Positions 22,744 to 32,397 of a DNA stretch of 64,000 nt are shown one piece after another. The notes below the pieces were generated by a model, which worked only from the letters and a program-made list of their open reading frames with translations, did no database searches and was not told the origin of the DNA. The DNA lies in the NCBI RefSeq assembly GCF_001038485.1, contig NZ_LDUE01000036.1, forward strand, positions 1-64,000. The letters are read 5' to 3'. A program made the translations under genes and the position numbers. The stretch comes from Ornithinibacillus californiensis (GTDB taxonomy: Bacteria; Bacillota; Bacilli; Bacillales; Amphibacillaceae). Within the stretch, counting starts at the first letter, position 1, and each line of letters opens with the position of its first letter.

Positions 22744-24483
22744 ATGAAAAACCAACTGATTGATAAAAAATATTTATATATTAGTTTGATTTTCATCTTA
22801 GTATTGAGCTCTGTTTTTGCACCGATTGGGGTTATTTTCGCTAATAATTCAGCCCAAGATACTTCAGGTAATAGTGGTGGATTTATTATCGAAACGGAAA
22901 AAGTCGATGGTGCGATGGACTTAATTGGTGCATTGACAGGTAAAATCTCCATTTCGGAGGGGAACATTTATGGACTAACGATAACAAAGGTAATTGAGCG
23001 TGGAGAAGGACTTGAGCCTCTCGTCGTTCGAATTACATCACCTGGACCAATTCCAGTTAGTAACTTAGAGGCGCAAACTGTCAATAATGAGCTACCAAAC
23101 ATTGGAGGTCTTTGTAAGCCAGGACAGTTAGGTTGGGTTTGTCTAGAGAATGTTGTTATGAATGTGGAAGCCCAATTTGTTGAAAGCATATCATTGGCTA
23201 ATGCTAATATTCATACGTGTTATCTTAGTGATTGTGGGGAACTACCTGATTATAATCCAATGCTAAGTTTAGAAGAGCTAGAAAAAATCTTGAATGGGGA
23301 AGATGATAAAGAACGCGAAGAATTACTTCAAGACATTTTAGATTTACTTGATGGTCAAGAGGAAGATTTAGCACAACTAAAAGAGCTCCTAGCCATTGTA
23401 TCTGAAAGTTTAAATGAGATATTGGGTGGTGACTATGTCGGGGAAACAAAACGACTGTTATCAAAGTTAGAAAGTTCCATTTCCAAAAACATAGGATTGG
23501 ATAAACTTCTACCTATCTCAGAGGATATACCTGCTACATTGGAATATGTTAGTGGTCAACTGATCCAATTGACGGAGGTATTAACTGAAGGCGGTAAACT
23601 AATCGAAGAACTGGAAAGCAATACTCCGACACTAGAGTCCATGCTAGCAGAATATGAAAAACGCCTAACAGATTTAGAAAAAGTAAAATCTCAACTTGGT
23701 GTTTATGAACAGCTAATACAGTTTGCAGAACTTCAAAAAGCTGGTAAACCAATTGAATATAGCCTTTCAGATGATACAGAAGAAGAAAGTGATGAGACTG
23801 AATCCCTTAAAGAACGACTATCTAAGCTTAATGAGCAATTAGAAGGTCAGAGGGGTTTGTATGAAGATTTGAAGGAAGAACTGGAAAAGTTAAGAGCGGA
23901 ACGGCAACAAATAGAAGAAGATTGGTTTGGAATAAAGTCGTTATTAGAAAAGCTACTAAGAGAGAATGGATCTGAGGACGAGGTTTTGGATAAGGTTCTA
24001 GATCCTGTGAAAGACAATGTATTAGATCCGGTTAACGATAAGGTTTTGGACCCAGTAAAAGAAAAGGTTCTAGATCCGATTGATGAAAAAGTATTAACCC
24101 CTGTACTCGATCCGGTGAAAGAAAATGTTCTTGATCCTGTCCAAGAAGACGTAGTTAATCCTGTATTGGAGGAAGTAGAAGAGAAGGTAGTAGAGCCAAT
24201 AAAAGAAGAAGTGCTTGAGCCTATTTTAGACCCAATTACCGGAAAACTTATTGATCCAGTTACAGGAGAAGTTATTGATTTAGTATTAGATCCTGTGACA
24301 GGTATGCTCTTAGACCCGATTACGGAAGAAGCAATTATTCCAGTACTAAATCCACTAACTGGAAAGCTCATCAACCCGAAGACGGGAGAAATAGTTAATC
24401 GGATTCTAAATCCAGTGACAGGAGAGCTGCTAGATCCATTGACTAACGGCTTATTAAAAAAAATATTGGATGGAATTCTTTGA
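22744..24483 (+). CDS. exported coiled-coil protein with C-terminal octapeptide repeats
   Basis: 579 residues. Residues 10-34 form a signal peptide or anchor. About 45-160 is a beta-rich domain whose VVRITSPGPIPVSNL resembles VRFHVRSTGPTNITGL of the DUF6230-like neighbour, hinting at a diverged second copy; it has four Cys (GLCKPGQLGWVC, HTCYLSDC). About 170-410 is acidic and strongly helical, with coiled-coil patterning. About 416-575 is some 16 octapeptide repeats of the form V-L-D-P-V-x-x-x, changing towards LIDPVTGE near the end. No LPxTG or membrane tail is seen. ATG 22744 follows GAGGAG. A strong terminator ends the operon. Likely a surface structural protein; function unknown. Confidence 0.75.
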   Translation: MKNQLIDKKYLYISLIFILVLSSVFAPIGVIFANNSAQDTSGNSGGFIIETEKVDGAMDLIGALTGKISISEGNIYGLTITKVIERGEGLEPLVVRITSPGPIPVSNLEAQTVNNELPNIGGLCKPGQLGWVCLENVVMNVEAQFVESISLANANIHTCYLSDCGELPDYNPMLSLEELEKILNGEDDKEREELLQDILDLLDGQEEDLAQLKELLAIVSESLNEILGGDYVGETKRLLSKLESSISKNIGLDKLLPISEDIPATLEYVSGQLIQLTEVLTEGGKLIEELESNTPTLESMLAEYEKRLTDLEKVKSQLGVYEQLIQFAELQKAGKPIEYSLSDDTEEESDETESLKERLSKLNEQLEGQRGLYEDLKEELEKLRAERQQIEEDWFGIKSLLEKLLRENGSEDEVLDKVLDPVKDNVLDPVNDKVLDPVKEKVLDPIDEKVLTPVLDPVKENVLDPVQEDVVNPVLEEVEEKVVEPIKEEVLEPILDPITGKLIDPVTGEVIDLVLDPVTGMLLDPITEEAIIPVLNPLTGKLINPKTGEIVNRILNPVTGELLDPLTNGLLKKILDGIL

Positions 24484-24490
24484 TTTTAAT

Positions 24491-24524
24491 AAAGCCCCCA
24501 CTACGAATAGTGGGGGCTATTTTA
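24491..24524 (+). terminator. terminator of the DUF6230-like operon
   Basis: AGCCCCCACTA and TAGTGGGGGCT form a perfect 11-bp stem with a CGAA loop, followed by ATTTTAAATTT. It lies between convergent genes. Confidence 0.9.
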
Positions 24525-24531
24525 AATTTCT

Positions 24532-25698
24532 TTATTTGTTCAACATATCAAAAACTTGATTGACGTCTTTATCGCCTCTACCCGAGAGGTTTACGATTAT
24601 AATATCATCCTTAGACAAGGTAGTTGCAAGTTTTATCGCATGAGCCACAGCATGTGAGCTTTCTAAAGCAGGGATAATTCCTTCTGTTTTAGATAACACT
24701 TGAAAAGCTTCTAGTGCTTCGTCACCAGTTACAGTTACATACTCTGCTCTTCCGCTAGTTTTTAAATAGCTATGTTCTGGTCCAACACCAGGGTAATCTA
24801 GCCCAGCAGCTATAGAATACGTCGGTTTTGGTTCACCATTTTCATCCAATATTGTTAAACATTTAAATCCATGAATAACGGCTGGTACACCTTCAGCCAT
24901 CGTTGGTGCCTCTTTAGGCTCCGCACCAACCAGACGAACTGTTGGCTCATCAATATAGTGAGCAAATGCCCCAATGGCATTACTTCCTCCGCCAACACAT
25001 GCAACTACCGCAGTCGGTAGTTTTCCTTCTTTTTCAAGAATTTGTCGTTTGGATTCTTCACTAATTACAGCTTGAAAATGCTTCACGATGGTTGGATATG
25101 GGTGTGGTCCAACAGCCGAACCAAGTAAATAGAACGTATCTTGGAAATTATCAACAAGGTCTCCTAATGCAGCATCAACAGCATCTTTTAATCGTCCTTG
25201 GCCACTTTCTACGGCTACAACCTTAGCCCCTAATAACTCCATTCGAAAAACATTAAGTGCTTGTCGTTCAGTATCCACTTTTCCCATATAAATCGTACAT
25301 GGAATGTCGAACATAGCACATGCAGTTGCCGTAGCAACGCCATGTTGTCCAGCGCCAGTTTCAGCAATAATTCTAGTAGCGCCCATTCGTTTAGCTAGTA
25401 AGATCTGCCCAATGACATTATTAATCTTATGGGCTCCAGTATGATTAAGATCCTCACGTTTCAAATAGATTTTAGCTCCACCTAATTTTTGGGTTAAGTT
25501 TTGGGCAAAGGTTAGTGGATTTTCTCGTCCCACATATTCCTTTAGATAATAGCGAAATTCCTCTTGAAATTCCGGATCATCCTTGTACCTTTCGAATGCC
25601 TCATCTAAACGCCCTAAAACCTTTTGCAGGTCCTCGGGGATGAAGCTACCTCCAAACTCTCCATAAAATCCTCTCTCAGCTACTCTCTGCTCACTCAT
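24532..25698 (-). CDS. trpB: tryptophan synthase beta chain, stand-alone
   Basis: 388 residues, TrpB1 type. PLP-binding Lys lies in HTGAHKINN, with the phosphate loop [12 protein letters not shown] and the catalytic Glu region in AETGAGQHG. It condenses indole with serine. ATG 25698 gives [11 protein letters not shown], the usual N-terminus; GAGGA lies about 12 bases upstream, and a TTG at 25722 has no site. Unusually, no trpA or other trp gene flanks it: trpB faces the DUF operon terminator on one side and a divergent CMD-family gene on the other. No T-box or TRAP-type leader was recognised in the 190 bases upstream. Confidence 0.93.
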   Translation of the reverse strand: MSEQRVAERGFYGEFGGSFIPEDLQKVLGRLDEAFERYKDDPEFQEEFRYYLKEYVGRENPLTFAQNLTQKLGGAKIYLKREDLNHTGAHKINNVIGQILLAKRMGATRIIAETGAGQHGVATATACAMFDIPCTIYMGKVDTERQALNVFRMELLGAKVVAVESGQGRLKDAVDAALGDLVDNFQDTFYLLGSAVGPHPYPTIVKHFQAVISEESKRQILEKEGKLPTAVVACVGGGSNAIGAFAHYIDEPTVRLVGAEPKEAPTMAEGVPAVIHGFKCLTILDENGEPKPTYSIAAGLDYPGVGPEHSYLKTSGRAEYVTVTGDEALEAFQVLSKTEGIIPALESSHAVAHAIKLATTLSKDDIIIVNLSGRGDKDVNQVFDMLNK

Positions 25699-25888
25699 CT
25701 CTCTAAACTCTCCTCTATTCAATTATTAGTACTCTATTCAGAATACTTGTTCATTATTGTAACATGGTACATTCATTTTGCAAGGATAATTTTATAGTTA
25801 ATTTGCCTTAAAATGATTCAAGTTCAGGAGTATCCTTAACGATTTCGCTCATACTAACATTAGAATTTTAAAATTGGGAGTGAATTTG

Positions 25889-26248
25889 ATGGAAGCAAGA
25901 AATATCACAGAAGAAGCTTTAATGGACTATAAAACTGGAATTGGCAATTTTACGAAAAAGATGCCAAAGTTAGCGGAGCTCTATAACTCTTTTACTGAAG
26001 AATGTTTTAAAGAAGGAAAATTATCACAAAAGCAAAAACAATTAATTGCATTAGCAGTTAGCCTGTATGCACAGGATGAATATTGTATTATTTATCATAC
26101 AAAAGGCTGCATCGACCAAGGGTGTTCCGAGGAGGAGATATTAGAGGCTGTTGGTGTAACGGCTGCCTTTGGTGGTGGAGCAGCAATGAGCCAAGCGGTT
26201 ACTTTAGTTCAGGAAAGTATTCAAGATTTACAGGAATTAAAGCAGTAG
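25889..26248 (+). CDS. carboxymuconolactone decarboxylase (AhpD-like) family protein
   Basis: 119 residues, the all-helical CMD fold: LSQKQKQLIALAVSLYAQDE, then YCIIYHTKGCIDQGCSEEEI and EAVGVTAAFGGGAAM. True AhpD-like peroxidases use a C-x-x-C pair; here Cys occurs as YC and GC seven residues apart and no C-x-x-C is seen, so thiol peroxidase activity is doubtful. Function is otherwise unknown. ATG 25889 follows TTGGGAGTGA by five bases. It is divergent from trpB and ended by a terminator. Confidence 0.85.
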   Translation: MEARNITEEALMDYKTGIGNFTKKMPKLAELYNSFTEECFKEGKLSQKQKQLIALAVSLYAQDEYCIIYHTKGCIDQGCSEEEILEAVGVTAAFGGGAAMSQAVTLVQESIQDLQELKQ

Positions 26249-26258
26249 GAAAAGATAA

Positions 26259-26298
26259 AAGGCAGTTGGGTCCGAAGATTCAATTGCCTTATTTATTT
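26259..26298 (+). terminator. terminator after the CMD-family gene
   Basis: AAGGCAGTTG pairs with CAATTGCCTT (one mismatch) across a 12-base loop, followed by the T-rich ATTTATTTG. Confidence 0.7.
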
Positions 26299-26419
26299 GT
26301 AGTTGTTAGCAGCTGCAGGTGAATGTATGATTAAAATAAGTAATAAGTATAGGTTTATATCACATATATTGAACGAAATGAAGTAAAGGAGAGGTCAGAC
26401 ATGGATAGGGGGGATTTCG

Positions 26420-27247
26420 ATGTTGGATAAGAAAAAAATAGCTTTTCTTGGTGCAGGTGCTATAGCAGAATCTATCATTGCAGGATTACTTAGTGAGAAA
26501 CTTGTAACACCGGATCAGCTTTGGATTACGAATAACAATAATGTGGAACGTCTTCAGCGGCTATGGGATACATACCAAGTTAAAGTTACACATAATCGAG
26601 AAAGTCTGCTATCGAGCGCAGACATCGTCATACTAGCCATGAAACCGAATGATTTTTCCGTAGCGATGGAGCAGATTCAGCCATATACGAACGAAAGACA
26701 ATTATTTTTATCAATCGTCTCAGGAATTCCAAGTTTCCACATTTCTAAGCTACTGGGCCATCGTGCGGCAGTTATTCGGGCATGTCCGAATACACCTTCC
26801 GCAATTGGCAAGTCAGCTACAGGAATCGCAGCAGGAGACTTTGCCTCAGAGGAAGATGTAGAAATAGCGACGCTCCTTTTTGGTACCATAGGCTATGTAG
26901 CACATATTGCTGAGAAAGATATAGATGCTGTTACTGCGCTATCTGGAAGTGGTCCTGCGTATATCTTCTATATTATTGAGGCGATGGAAAAAGCTGGAGA
27001 AGAGCTTGGGCTTGAAAAAGAAGTAACCAAGCAATTAATTATTCAAACATTCATTGGTTCGGCAAGGTTAATCGAATCGACATCAGAGGAAGCATCCACT
27101 TTGTATAGACAGGTTATGTCCCCACAAGGAGTAACTGAAGCGGGCTTTAACGTGCTAACAGAATATAAATTTCAAGAAGCGTTAATTGAATGTATTAAAC
27201 GTGGAACGGAGCGGGCAAAGGAGCTAGGAAGGGTTTATTCGGAATAA
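26420..27247 (+). CDS. proC: pyrroline-5-carboxylate reductase
   Basis: 275 residues. The N-terminal Rossmann motif is FLGAGAIAESIIAGL, and the C-terminal dimerisation domain carries DAVTALSGSGPAYIFYIIEA and SPQGVTEAGFNVL, both P5CR signatures. It reduces 1-pyrroline-5-carboxylate to proline with NAD(P)H, the last step of proline synthesis, relevant in osmotolerant bacilli. GGGGGGAT precedes ATG 26420. No proA or proB is adjacent, as is common for the several P5CR paralogues of bacilli. Confidence 0.92.
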   Translation: MLDKKKIAFLGAGAIAESIIAGLLSEKLVTPDQLWITNNNNVERLQRLWDTYQVKVTHNRESLLSSADIVILAMKPNDFSVAMEQIQPYTNERQLFLSIVSGIPSFHISKLLGHRAAVIRACPNTPSAIGKSATGIAAGDFASEEDVEIATLLFGTIGYVAHIAEKDIDAVTALSGSGPAYIFYIIEAMEKAGEELGLEKEVTKQLIIQTFIGSARLIESTSEEASTLYRQVMSPQGVTEAGFNVLTEYKFQEALIECIKRGTERAKELGRVYSE

Positions 27248-27257
27248 ATAAAATGTA

Positions 27258-27299
27258 CTAAAGCACACCTGAAAGCCTAAAACTTCAGGGGTGCTTTAG
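27258..27299. terminator. terminator between proC and the YyaL-like gene
   Basis: TAAAGCAC-A-CCTGAA pairs with TTCAGG-G-GTGCTTTA across a nine-base loop. It lies between convergent genes and may act on both strands; no long T-tract is present. Confidence 0.7.
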
Positions 27300-27301
27300 T
27301 A

Positions 27302-29365
27302 TCAAACTGTGCTATTCTTCAATTTAGATAGTGCTAAATCGATGTCGTTCGTAGGTTGCTGACAAGCAAAATTCTCACATACATAAATAGTAGCTTGATC
27401 ATTTAGAATGATATACTCCGCAGCAAATGGAGCAACATCCTTTAGCATCTCTGGATTATCTGCAACTAGTAAAGCGATATCCGGAGAAAACTGTTCTTGG
27501 AGCTCTCTTACTAGTGGTTTCCAACTGTCCGAATCTCCTAGGACGACCACTTCTTTTGTCGGGTACTCCGTAAGCAATAAACTTTGGAGGAAGAATACCG
27601 CTGCGGAAGCCTGCCTGTCTATATCTTCGTAAAAGGTGAAGTACATTTCTTCTACCTTGTCTAAATAGTTCATTTCCCCAGTTAGACTGACCATTTGAGT
27701 AAGAACAAGAGCAGCAACACTATTCCCCGATGGTGTAGCCCCTCCATAGATCTCTTTGTCAGTTGAAATGAGCTTTTCATTATTCTTCCCGCTGAAAAAG
27801 AAACCAGCCTGTTTATTGTCCCAGAACAATTCAATCATCTTGTCTACTTGTTCTTTTCCCTTTGATAAGTATTCAAGCTGAAATGTTGCTTGATAAAGCT
27901 CCAAATAAGCCCACGCTACGTATGCGTAATCATCTAAATAGGCATTGTATTTTGTTTCCCCATCACGGTAACGTGCTTTAAGCTGCTCATGATCGAATAA
28001 CTTCTCTTCAATAAATTGCATCGCGCTTTCAGCCATCGCTAGGTAATCCTTATTCTGAAAAACCTTTCCAGCTTTGGCTAGTGCAACAATCATCATCGCA
28101 TTCCATGAGGTTAAAATTTTATCATCAACATGTGGGTACACTCGCTTTTCTCGTTCTGATAAGAGCTTTTGTCTAGCATCTTCTAGTTGTGAAACCAAAG
28201 CCGATACCGACAAATCAAACTCATCTGCCACACTTTCTAAATTAGAGCGAATAAGATTGGGGATATTTTTCCCCTCAAAATTTCCAACTGGTGTAATTCC
28301 GTAAGCTGTCGTATAAATATCTCCGAGGTCTTCCCCAAGAATGTCAAAAATCTCTTCACCATCCCACACGTAATACTTGCCCTCAACGCCTTCAGTATCC
28401 GCATCGATTGCAGAATAAAATGCTCCATCTCTACTAGTCATTTCACGTTGAATGAAGCTAATGATTTGTTCTGCGATGTTTTTATAAAAAGGTTTCTTTG
28501 TGATTTGGTAACATTCCGTATAGACCATCAGTAGAAGTGCGTTATCATAAAGCATTTTTTCGAAATGGGGGACGAGCCACTTTTCGTCTGTAGCATATCT
28601 AGCAAAACCGAATCCTACATGGTCCCAAATGCCACCCGCAGCCATATTTTGTAGGGTACTTTCCACCATTTTAAGAGCTGCAATTTTACCAGTGAAATGA
28701 TAGTACTTAAGTAAAAACATAAGATTCTGTGGTTGTGGAAACTTAGGTGCTTCCCAGAAACCTCCATATGTAAAGTCGAAGCCTCGTCCAAGCTGCTGAA
28801 ACGCTTGGTCAGCGTGTTCTTTTGTTAGACGCTGATCGCTTTTCTCACGAGCCGAACTTTCAAGTGCCTGTTTGACACTTTCCGTTACCTCAGAAATATG
28901 TTCTGGGTCGGTCGTATATTTCTTATGTAGCTGTTCCAGCGCCTCGATTAAACCAGGTCGACCATATTTACTTTCTTTTGGAAAGTAGGTCCCAGCATAA
29001 AAAGGAATCTTGTCTGGCGTCATAAAAATAGTTAGCGGCCAACCACCATGACCAGCCATCATCTGACACACTTTCATATAGATCGAATCAACATCGGGGC
29101 GTTCTTCACGATCTACTTTAATGGATATATAATGTTCGTTTAATATTTTAGCGACTTCTTCATCCTCAAAAGACTCATGAGCCATGACGTGACACCAATG
29201 GCAAGTCGAGTAACCAATAGAGAGAAAGATAGGCTTGTTTTCTTGTTTTGCTTTCATGAATGCTTCTTCTCCCCATGGAAACCAGTTAACAGGGTTATGA
29301 GCATGTTGGAGAAGATATGGGGACTTTTCAGTAATTAATCTATTGGGTTTATTGTTTGTTTGCAT
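27302..29365 (-). CDS. YyaL-like thioredoxin-domain protein (DUF255)
   Basis: 687 residues. The N-terminus (about 1-165) is the DUF255 thioredoxin-like domain: [14 protein letters not shown], and a C-x-x-C in STCHWCHVM followed by [10 protein letters not shown]. The remainder is an alpha/alpha-toroid domain resembling glycoside hydrolase and epimerase folds. The family includes B. subtilis YyaL and mammalian SPATA20; biochemical role unsettled. No signal peptide, so cytosolic. ATG 29365 follows AAGGTGAG. It is convergent with proC and shares direction with the Sel1-repeat gene upstream. Confidence 0.9.
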   Translation of the reverse strand: MQTNNKPNRLITEKSPYLLQHAHNPVNWFPWGEEAFMKAKQENKPIFLSIGYSTCHWCHVMAHESFEDEEVAKILNEHYISIKVDREERPDVDSIYMKVCQMMAGHGGWPLTIFMTPDKIPFYAGTYFPKESKYGRPGLIEALEQLHKKYTTDPEHISEVTESVKQALESSAREKSDQRLTKEHADQAFQQLGRGFDFTYGGFWEAPKFPQPQNLMFLLKYYHFTGKIAALKMVESTLQNMAAGGIWDHVGFGFARYATDEKWLVPHFEKMLYDNALLLMVYTECYQITKKPFYKNIAEQIISFIQREMTSRDGAFYSAIDADTEGVEGKYYVWDGEEIFDILGEDLGDIYTTAYGITPVGNFEGKNIPNLIRSNLESVADEFDLSVSALVSQLEDARQKLLSEREKRVYPHVDDKILTSWNAMMIVALAKAGKVFQNKDYLAMAESAMQFIEEKLFDHEQLKARYRDGETKYNAYLDDYAYVAWAYLELYQATFQLEYLSKGKEQVDKMIELFWDNKQAGFFFSGKNNEKLISTDKEIYGGATPSGNSVAALVLTQMVSLTGEMNYLDKVEEMYFTFYEDIDRQASAAVFFLQSLLLTEYPTKEVVVLGDSDSWKPLVRELQEQFSPDIALLVADNPEMLKDVAPFAAEYIILNDQATIYVCENFACQQPTNDIDLALSKLKNSTV

Positions 29366-29472
29366 TGGCTCACCTTCTGAAATGTATTATCTTTAGTTTA
29401 TCCTAAGAGGTGTGATAAACTCGAATTCTATTTAGTTCTTGGGAATGGGATAGTAACTGTAGCTAGTCATAA

Positions 29473-30432
29473 CTATATTTCTTTTAACTTTTCCTTCGCT
29501 TGCACATCCCCCTTTAAAGCTGCTTTTTGATACCAAATCTTGGCCTTTTTCATATTAACTGGTGTCCCGATACCATTTTCATAGCACATTCCAAGATTAA
29601 ATTCCCCATACGAATCTCCTCGATCTGCAGCCATTTTATACCAGGAAATGGCTTCTTCCCCCAAGCCATTTTCCACTGCTTCGTGTCCTAATTTATTGGC
29701 TGCGAATACATCACCTGCAAGAGCAGATTCCTTAAACCATTCTTTGGATTTCTGCAAGTCGACATCTGTCCCAACACCATTTTCATACATATAACCCAAT
29801 GTATACATCGCTTCTGGAACTCCATTATCGGCTGCCTTCCTAAATAGTTCTAATGCTCGCTTCGGATTCTTTTCAACAAATTCCCCTCGTAAATACATAT
29901 CTGCGTAATTATTCATCGCATCTGGAAAACCTTTCTCAGCGGACTCTTTATAACTATAATAGGTCTTCTCAATATCCTGTTTAACCACTTTACCCATATA
30001 ATAGTAATTTCCTAACCAGTATAGTGCTTCAGGATTTCCTGCATTTGCTGATGCTTCGAACCACGGAAACGCCCAATCTTCACGACCAATCATACGGTAC
30101 AAGTGGCCAAGTTCTACTTGTGCATCTTCATATCCATTAACTGCATGACGATAGAGATGGTTTGCTTCCTCCAGTTCATCGTCATCCATTTGGATAAAAG
30201 AAGGGTCTTGAGTTGGATTGCTAATCTCGGACAAAATAGCCTTTAGATCACGTATAACTAATAATTTATACTCCTCTTTAACTTCCTCTATATGAGTGAG
30301 TTGGGAAAACAATATATAGATATCATCAGGAAATTCTGTATTAGAAGGAACAGACTCCTCTAGTATTTGTTTTAAATCATTAACGAACTTATCACTTTTT
30401 GCTAATTCTGCTTCAATCTTCTTCATGTCCAT
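29473..30432 (-). CDS. Sel1-like repeat protein
   Basis: About 319 residues. From roughly residue 90 to the end there are six to seven Sel1/TPR-like helical repeats, with recurring A-x-x-G-x-x-x-A-x-x-x-L-G patterns such as NGVPEAMYTLGYMYENGVG and GDSYGEFNLGMCYENGIG. Such repeats scaffold protein interactions. The N-terminal 85 residues are helical and unassigned. ATG 30432 is preferred, with AAGGTG nine bases upstream; GTG 30450 would overlap that site. No signal peptide is seen. Partner unknown. Confidence 0.8.
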   Translation of the reverse strand: MDMKKIEAELAKSDKFVNDLKQILEESVPSNTEFPDDIYILFSQLTHIEEVKEEYKLLVIRDLKAILSEISNPTQDPSFIQMDDDELEEANHLYRHAVNGYEDAQVELGHLYRMIGREDWAFPWFEASANAGNPEALYWLGNYYYMGKVVKQDIEKTYYSYKESAEKGFPDAMNNYADMYLRGEFVEKNPKRALELFRKAADNGVPEAMYTLGYMYENGVGTDVDLQKSKEWFKESALAGDVFAANKLGHEAVENGLGEEAISWYKMAADRGDSYGEFNLGMCYENGIGTPVNMKKAKIWYQKAALKGDVQAKEKLKEI

Positions 30433-30682
30433 TAATAAAGACACCTTCACTTTAATTTTTTGTAAAGTATCTCATATTTTGATTCGATAAGCACGTTCAA
30501 GAAATCCAAGAAATTTTTATTCCTTTTCCCATATTTTTACTATTAATGGAAAACGGGATGAAGGAAATACTACCACTGTACCGCTTACATAAAAATGATT
30601 CACTATTTTACTTATTTTTAGAACAATATCACTTCTTAAAAACCCCTTTACGCAAGCTTTTGTTTGCCATAAAATAAACGAG

Positions 30683-30710
30683 TTGATTCGACAAAAGATT
30701 TCAGTAAATT
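30683..30710 (+). promoter_or_regulatory. dtpT promoter with CodY-like box
   Basis: TTGATT (30683-30688) and TAAATT (30705-30710) form a -35/-10 pair with a 16-base spacer. AGATTTCAGTAAATT (30696-30710) matches 12 of 15 positions of the CodY consensus AATTTTCWGAAAATT and overlaps the -10 element. Peptide transport genes are well-known CodY targets, repressed when branched-chain amino acids and GTP are plentiful. Binding itself is inferred. Nothing else was seen in the rest of the 295-base gap. Confidence 0.5.
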
Positions 30711-30745
30711 TTAAGTAATTTAAAACATTAGGAGGCTATATATTC

Positions 30746-32242
30746 ATGAAAACAAACGACAAGGATGCCATCCTAAAAACGATTCCTCAGAAAGGTTTCT
30801 TTGGACATCCAAAAGGTTTGTCAACGCTATTTTTCACTGAGTTTTGGGAACGTTTTTCATACTACGGTATGCGTGCAATTTTACTATTCTACATGTACTT
30901 CGAAGTTTCCGACGGTGGACTTGGTATTGACCAAACTACAGCAAACTCGATTATGGCGATTTATGGGTCGCTTGTATATATGTCAGGTATCATCGGTGGT
31001 TGGATTGCTGACCGTATCTTAGGTACAGCTCGTACCGTATTCCATGGTGGAGTACTCATCATGATTGGTCATATTATCCTAGCACTACCAATGGGTGCCT
31101 CTGGGTTATTCATTTCGATGGTATTCATTATTTTGGGTACAGGTTTATTAAAACCAAACGTTGGTGGTATGGTTGGGGATCTATACAGCATGAAGGATCC
31201 ACGCCGTGATTCAGGATTTAGTATTTACTATATGGGTATTAACATGGGTGCATTTATTGCTCCATATATTGTTGGTACACTAGGTGAAGAAGTAAACTTC
31301 CACTTAGGATTTGGTGTTGCAGCAATTGGTATGGCAATTGGTTTAATTGTTTTTGTTGTTACTCGTAAAAAGTTCCTAGGACTTGCTGGTACAATTGTGC
31401 CTAATCCTCTAACTAAGCCTGAAAAAGGACGTATTACTAAAATCATACTTCTAGTCCTTGTTCTTCTTGCGCTAATTGGTTGGGTAGGTATTACTGGCGG
31501 TTGGTTAAACGTTGAACGGATTATTTTTGCAATTAGTATATTGGGTATCATCATCCCGACTGCATACTTTATCTTTATGTTCCGTAGTCCGAAAACTACT
31601 GCTGATGAAAAATCTCGTCTATTAGCTTATATTCCATTGTTTATTGCTGCAATGGTATTCTGGGCAATTGCCGAACAGCAGTCTAGTATTCTGGCTACTT
31701 TTGCAAATGAAAGAACAGATTTAAACTTTATGGGTATCGAATTAAAAGCTTCTTGGTTCCAATCGCTTAACCCATTATTCATTATTATGTTTGCTCCATT
31801 ATTTGCTGGATTATGGACGAAACTAGGGGACAAGCAGCCATCGGTAGCACATAAATTCTCATTCGGTTTAATGTTTGCTGGGTCAGCGTTTATTGTCATG
31901 ATGTTACCAGCTTATTTAAATGGTGGAACAGGAACACTAGTTAGTCCATTATGGTTAGTATTAACATTCTTCCTGATCGTAATGGGTGAATTATTAATCT
32001 CACCGGTAGGATTATCAGCATCAACAAAACTTGCACCAGCTGCGTTCGCTGCGCAAATGATGAGTTTATGGAACCTTTCTAACTCATCTGCACAAGCAAT
32101 TAATGCACAGGTTGTGCGTTTCTACACACCTGAAACAGAAATTGCATACTTCGGTGTACTAGGTGGTATTGCAATCGCGTTAGGTATTGTGTTATTAATT
32201 TTCTCTCCTAAGTTGAAGAAATTTATGAGAGGTTTAAACTAA
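30746..32242 (+). CDS. dtpT: POT family di-/tripeptide transporter
   Basis: 498 residues and about 14 membrane helices. The proton-peptide symport motif appears as FFTEFWERFSYYGMRAILLF (E-x-x-E-R-F-x-Y-Y-type), and GTGLLKPNVGG and YMGINMGAF are PTR2 signatures. It imports di- and tripeptides using the proton gradient. AGGAGG precedes ATG 30746. It is monocistronic, with its own promoter and a strong terminator. Possible nitrogen regulation by CodY is described under its promoter. Confidence 0.95.
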   Translation: MKTNDKDAILKTIPQKGFFGHPKGLSTLFFTEFWERFSYYGMRAILLFYMYFEVSDGGLGIDQTTANSIMAIYGSLVYMSGIIGGWIADRILGTARTVFHGGVLIMIGHIILALPMGASGLFISMVFIILGTGLLKPNVGGMVGDLYSMKDPRRDSGFSIYYMGINMGAFIAPYIVGTLGEEVNFHLGFGVAAIGMAIGLIVFVVTRKKFLGLAGTIVPNPLTKPEKGRITKIILLVLVLLALIGWVGITGGWLNVERIIFAISILGIIIPTAYFIFMFRSPKTTADEKSRLLAYIPLFIAAMVFWAIAEQQSSILATFANERTDLNFMGIELKASWFQSLNPLFIIMFAPLFAGLWTKLGDKQPSVAHKFSFGLMFAGSAFIVMMLPAYLNGGTGTLVSPLWLVLTFFLIVMGELLISPVGLSASTKLAPAAFAAQMMSLWNLSNSSAQAINAQVVRFYTPETEIAYFGVLGGIAIALGIVLLIFSPKLKKFMRGLN

Positions 32243-32254
32243 GATTTGTTTAAA

Positions 32255-32301
32255 GGCTAACTCTTGGATCAGGGATTCCTGAATCAAGAGTTGGCTTTTT
32301 T
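32255..32301 (+). terminator. terminator of dtpT
   Basis: AACTCTTG-G-ATCAGG and CCTGA-A-TCAAGAGTT form a long stem, followed by TTTTTT. Confidence 0.9.
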
Positions 32302-32397
32302 CGTTATGGGAACATCCCCAAAGAATCATCAAACAAGTTTCCATTATCCACTTTATGGTAGAGTTAAATATAGAAATGGTAACTAGGAGAGAGAGCA

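Noticed and set aside
23847-24374. Minus-strand 175-residue Ser/Thr/Gly-rich reading frame opposite the octapeptide repeats
   Set aside because: Shadow of the repeated coding sequence on the plus strand; no ribosome binding site and biased composition set by the antisense of Asp-Pro codons.
25699-25888. T-box or trp leader upstream of trpB
   Set aside because: The 190-base divergent gap is too short for a typical T-box, and no specifier-loop or T-box sequence was seen.
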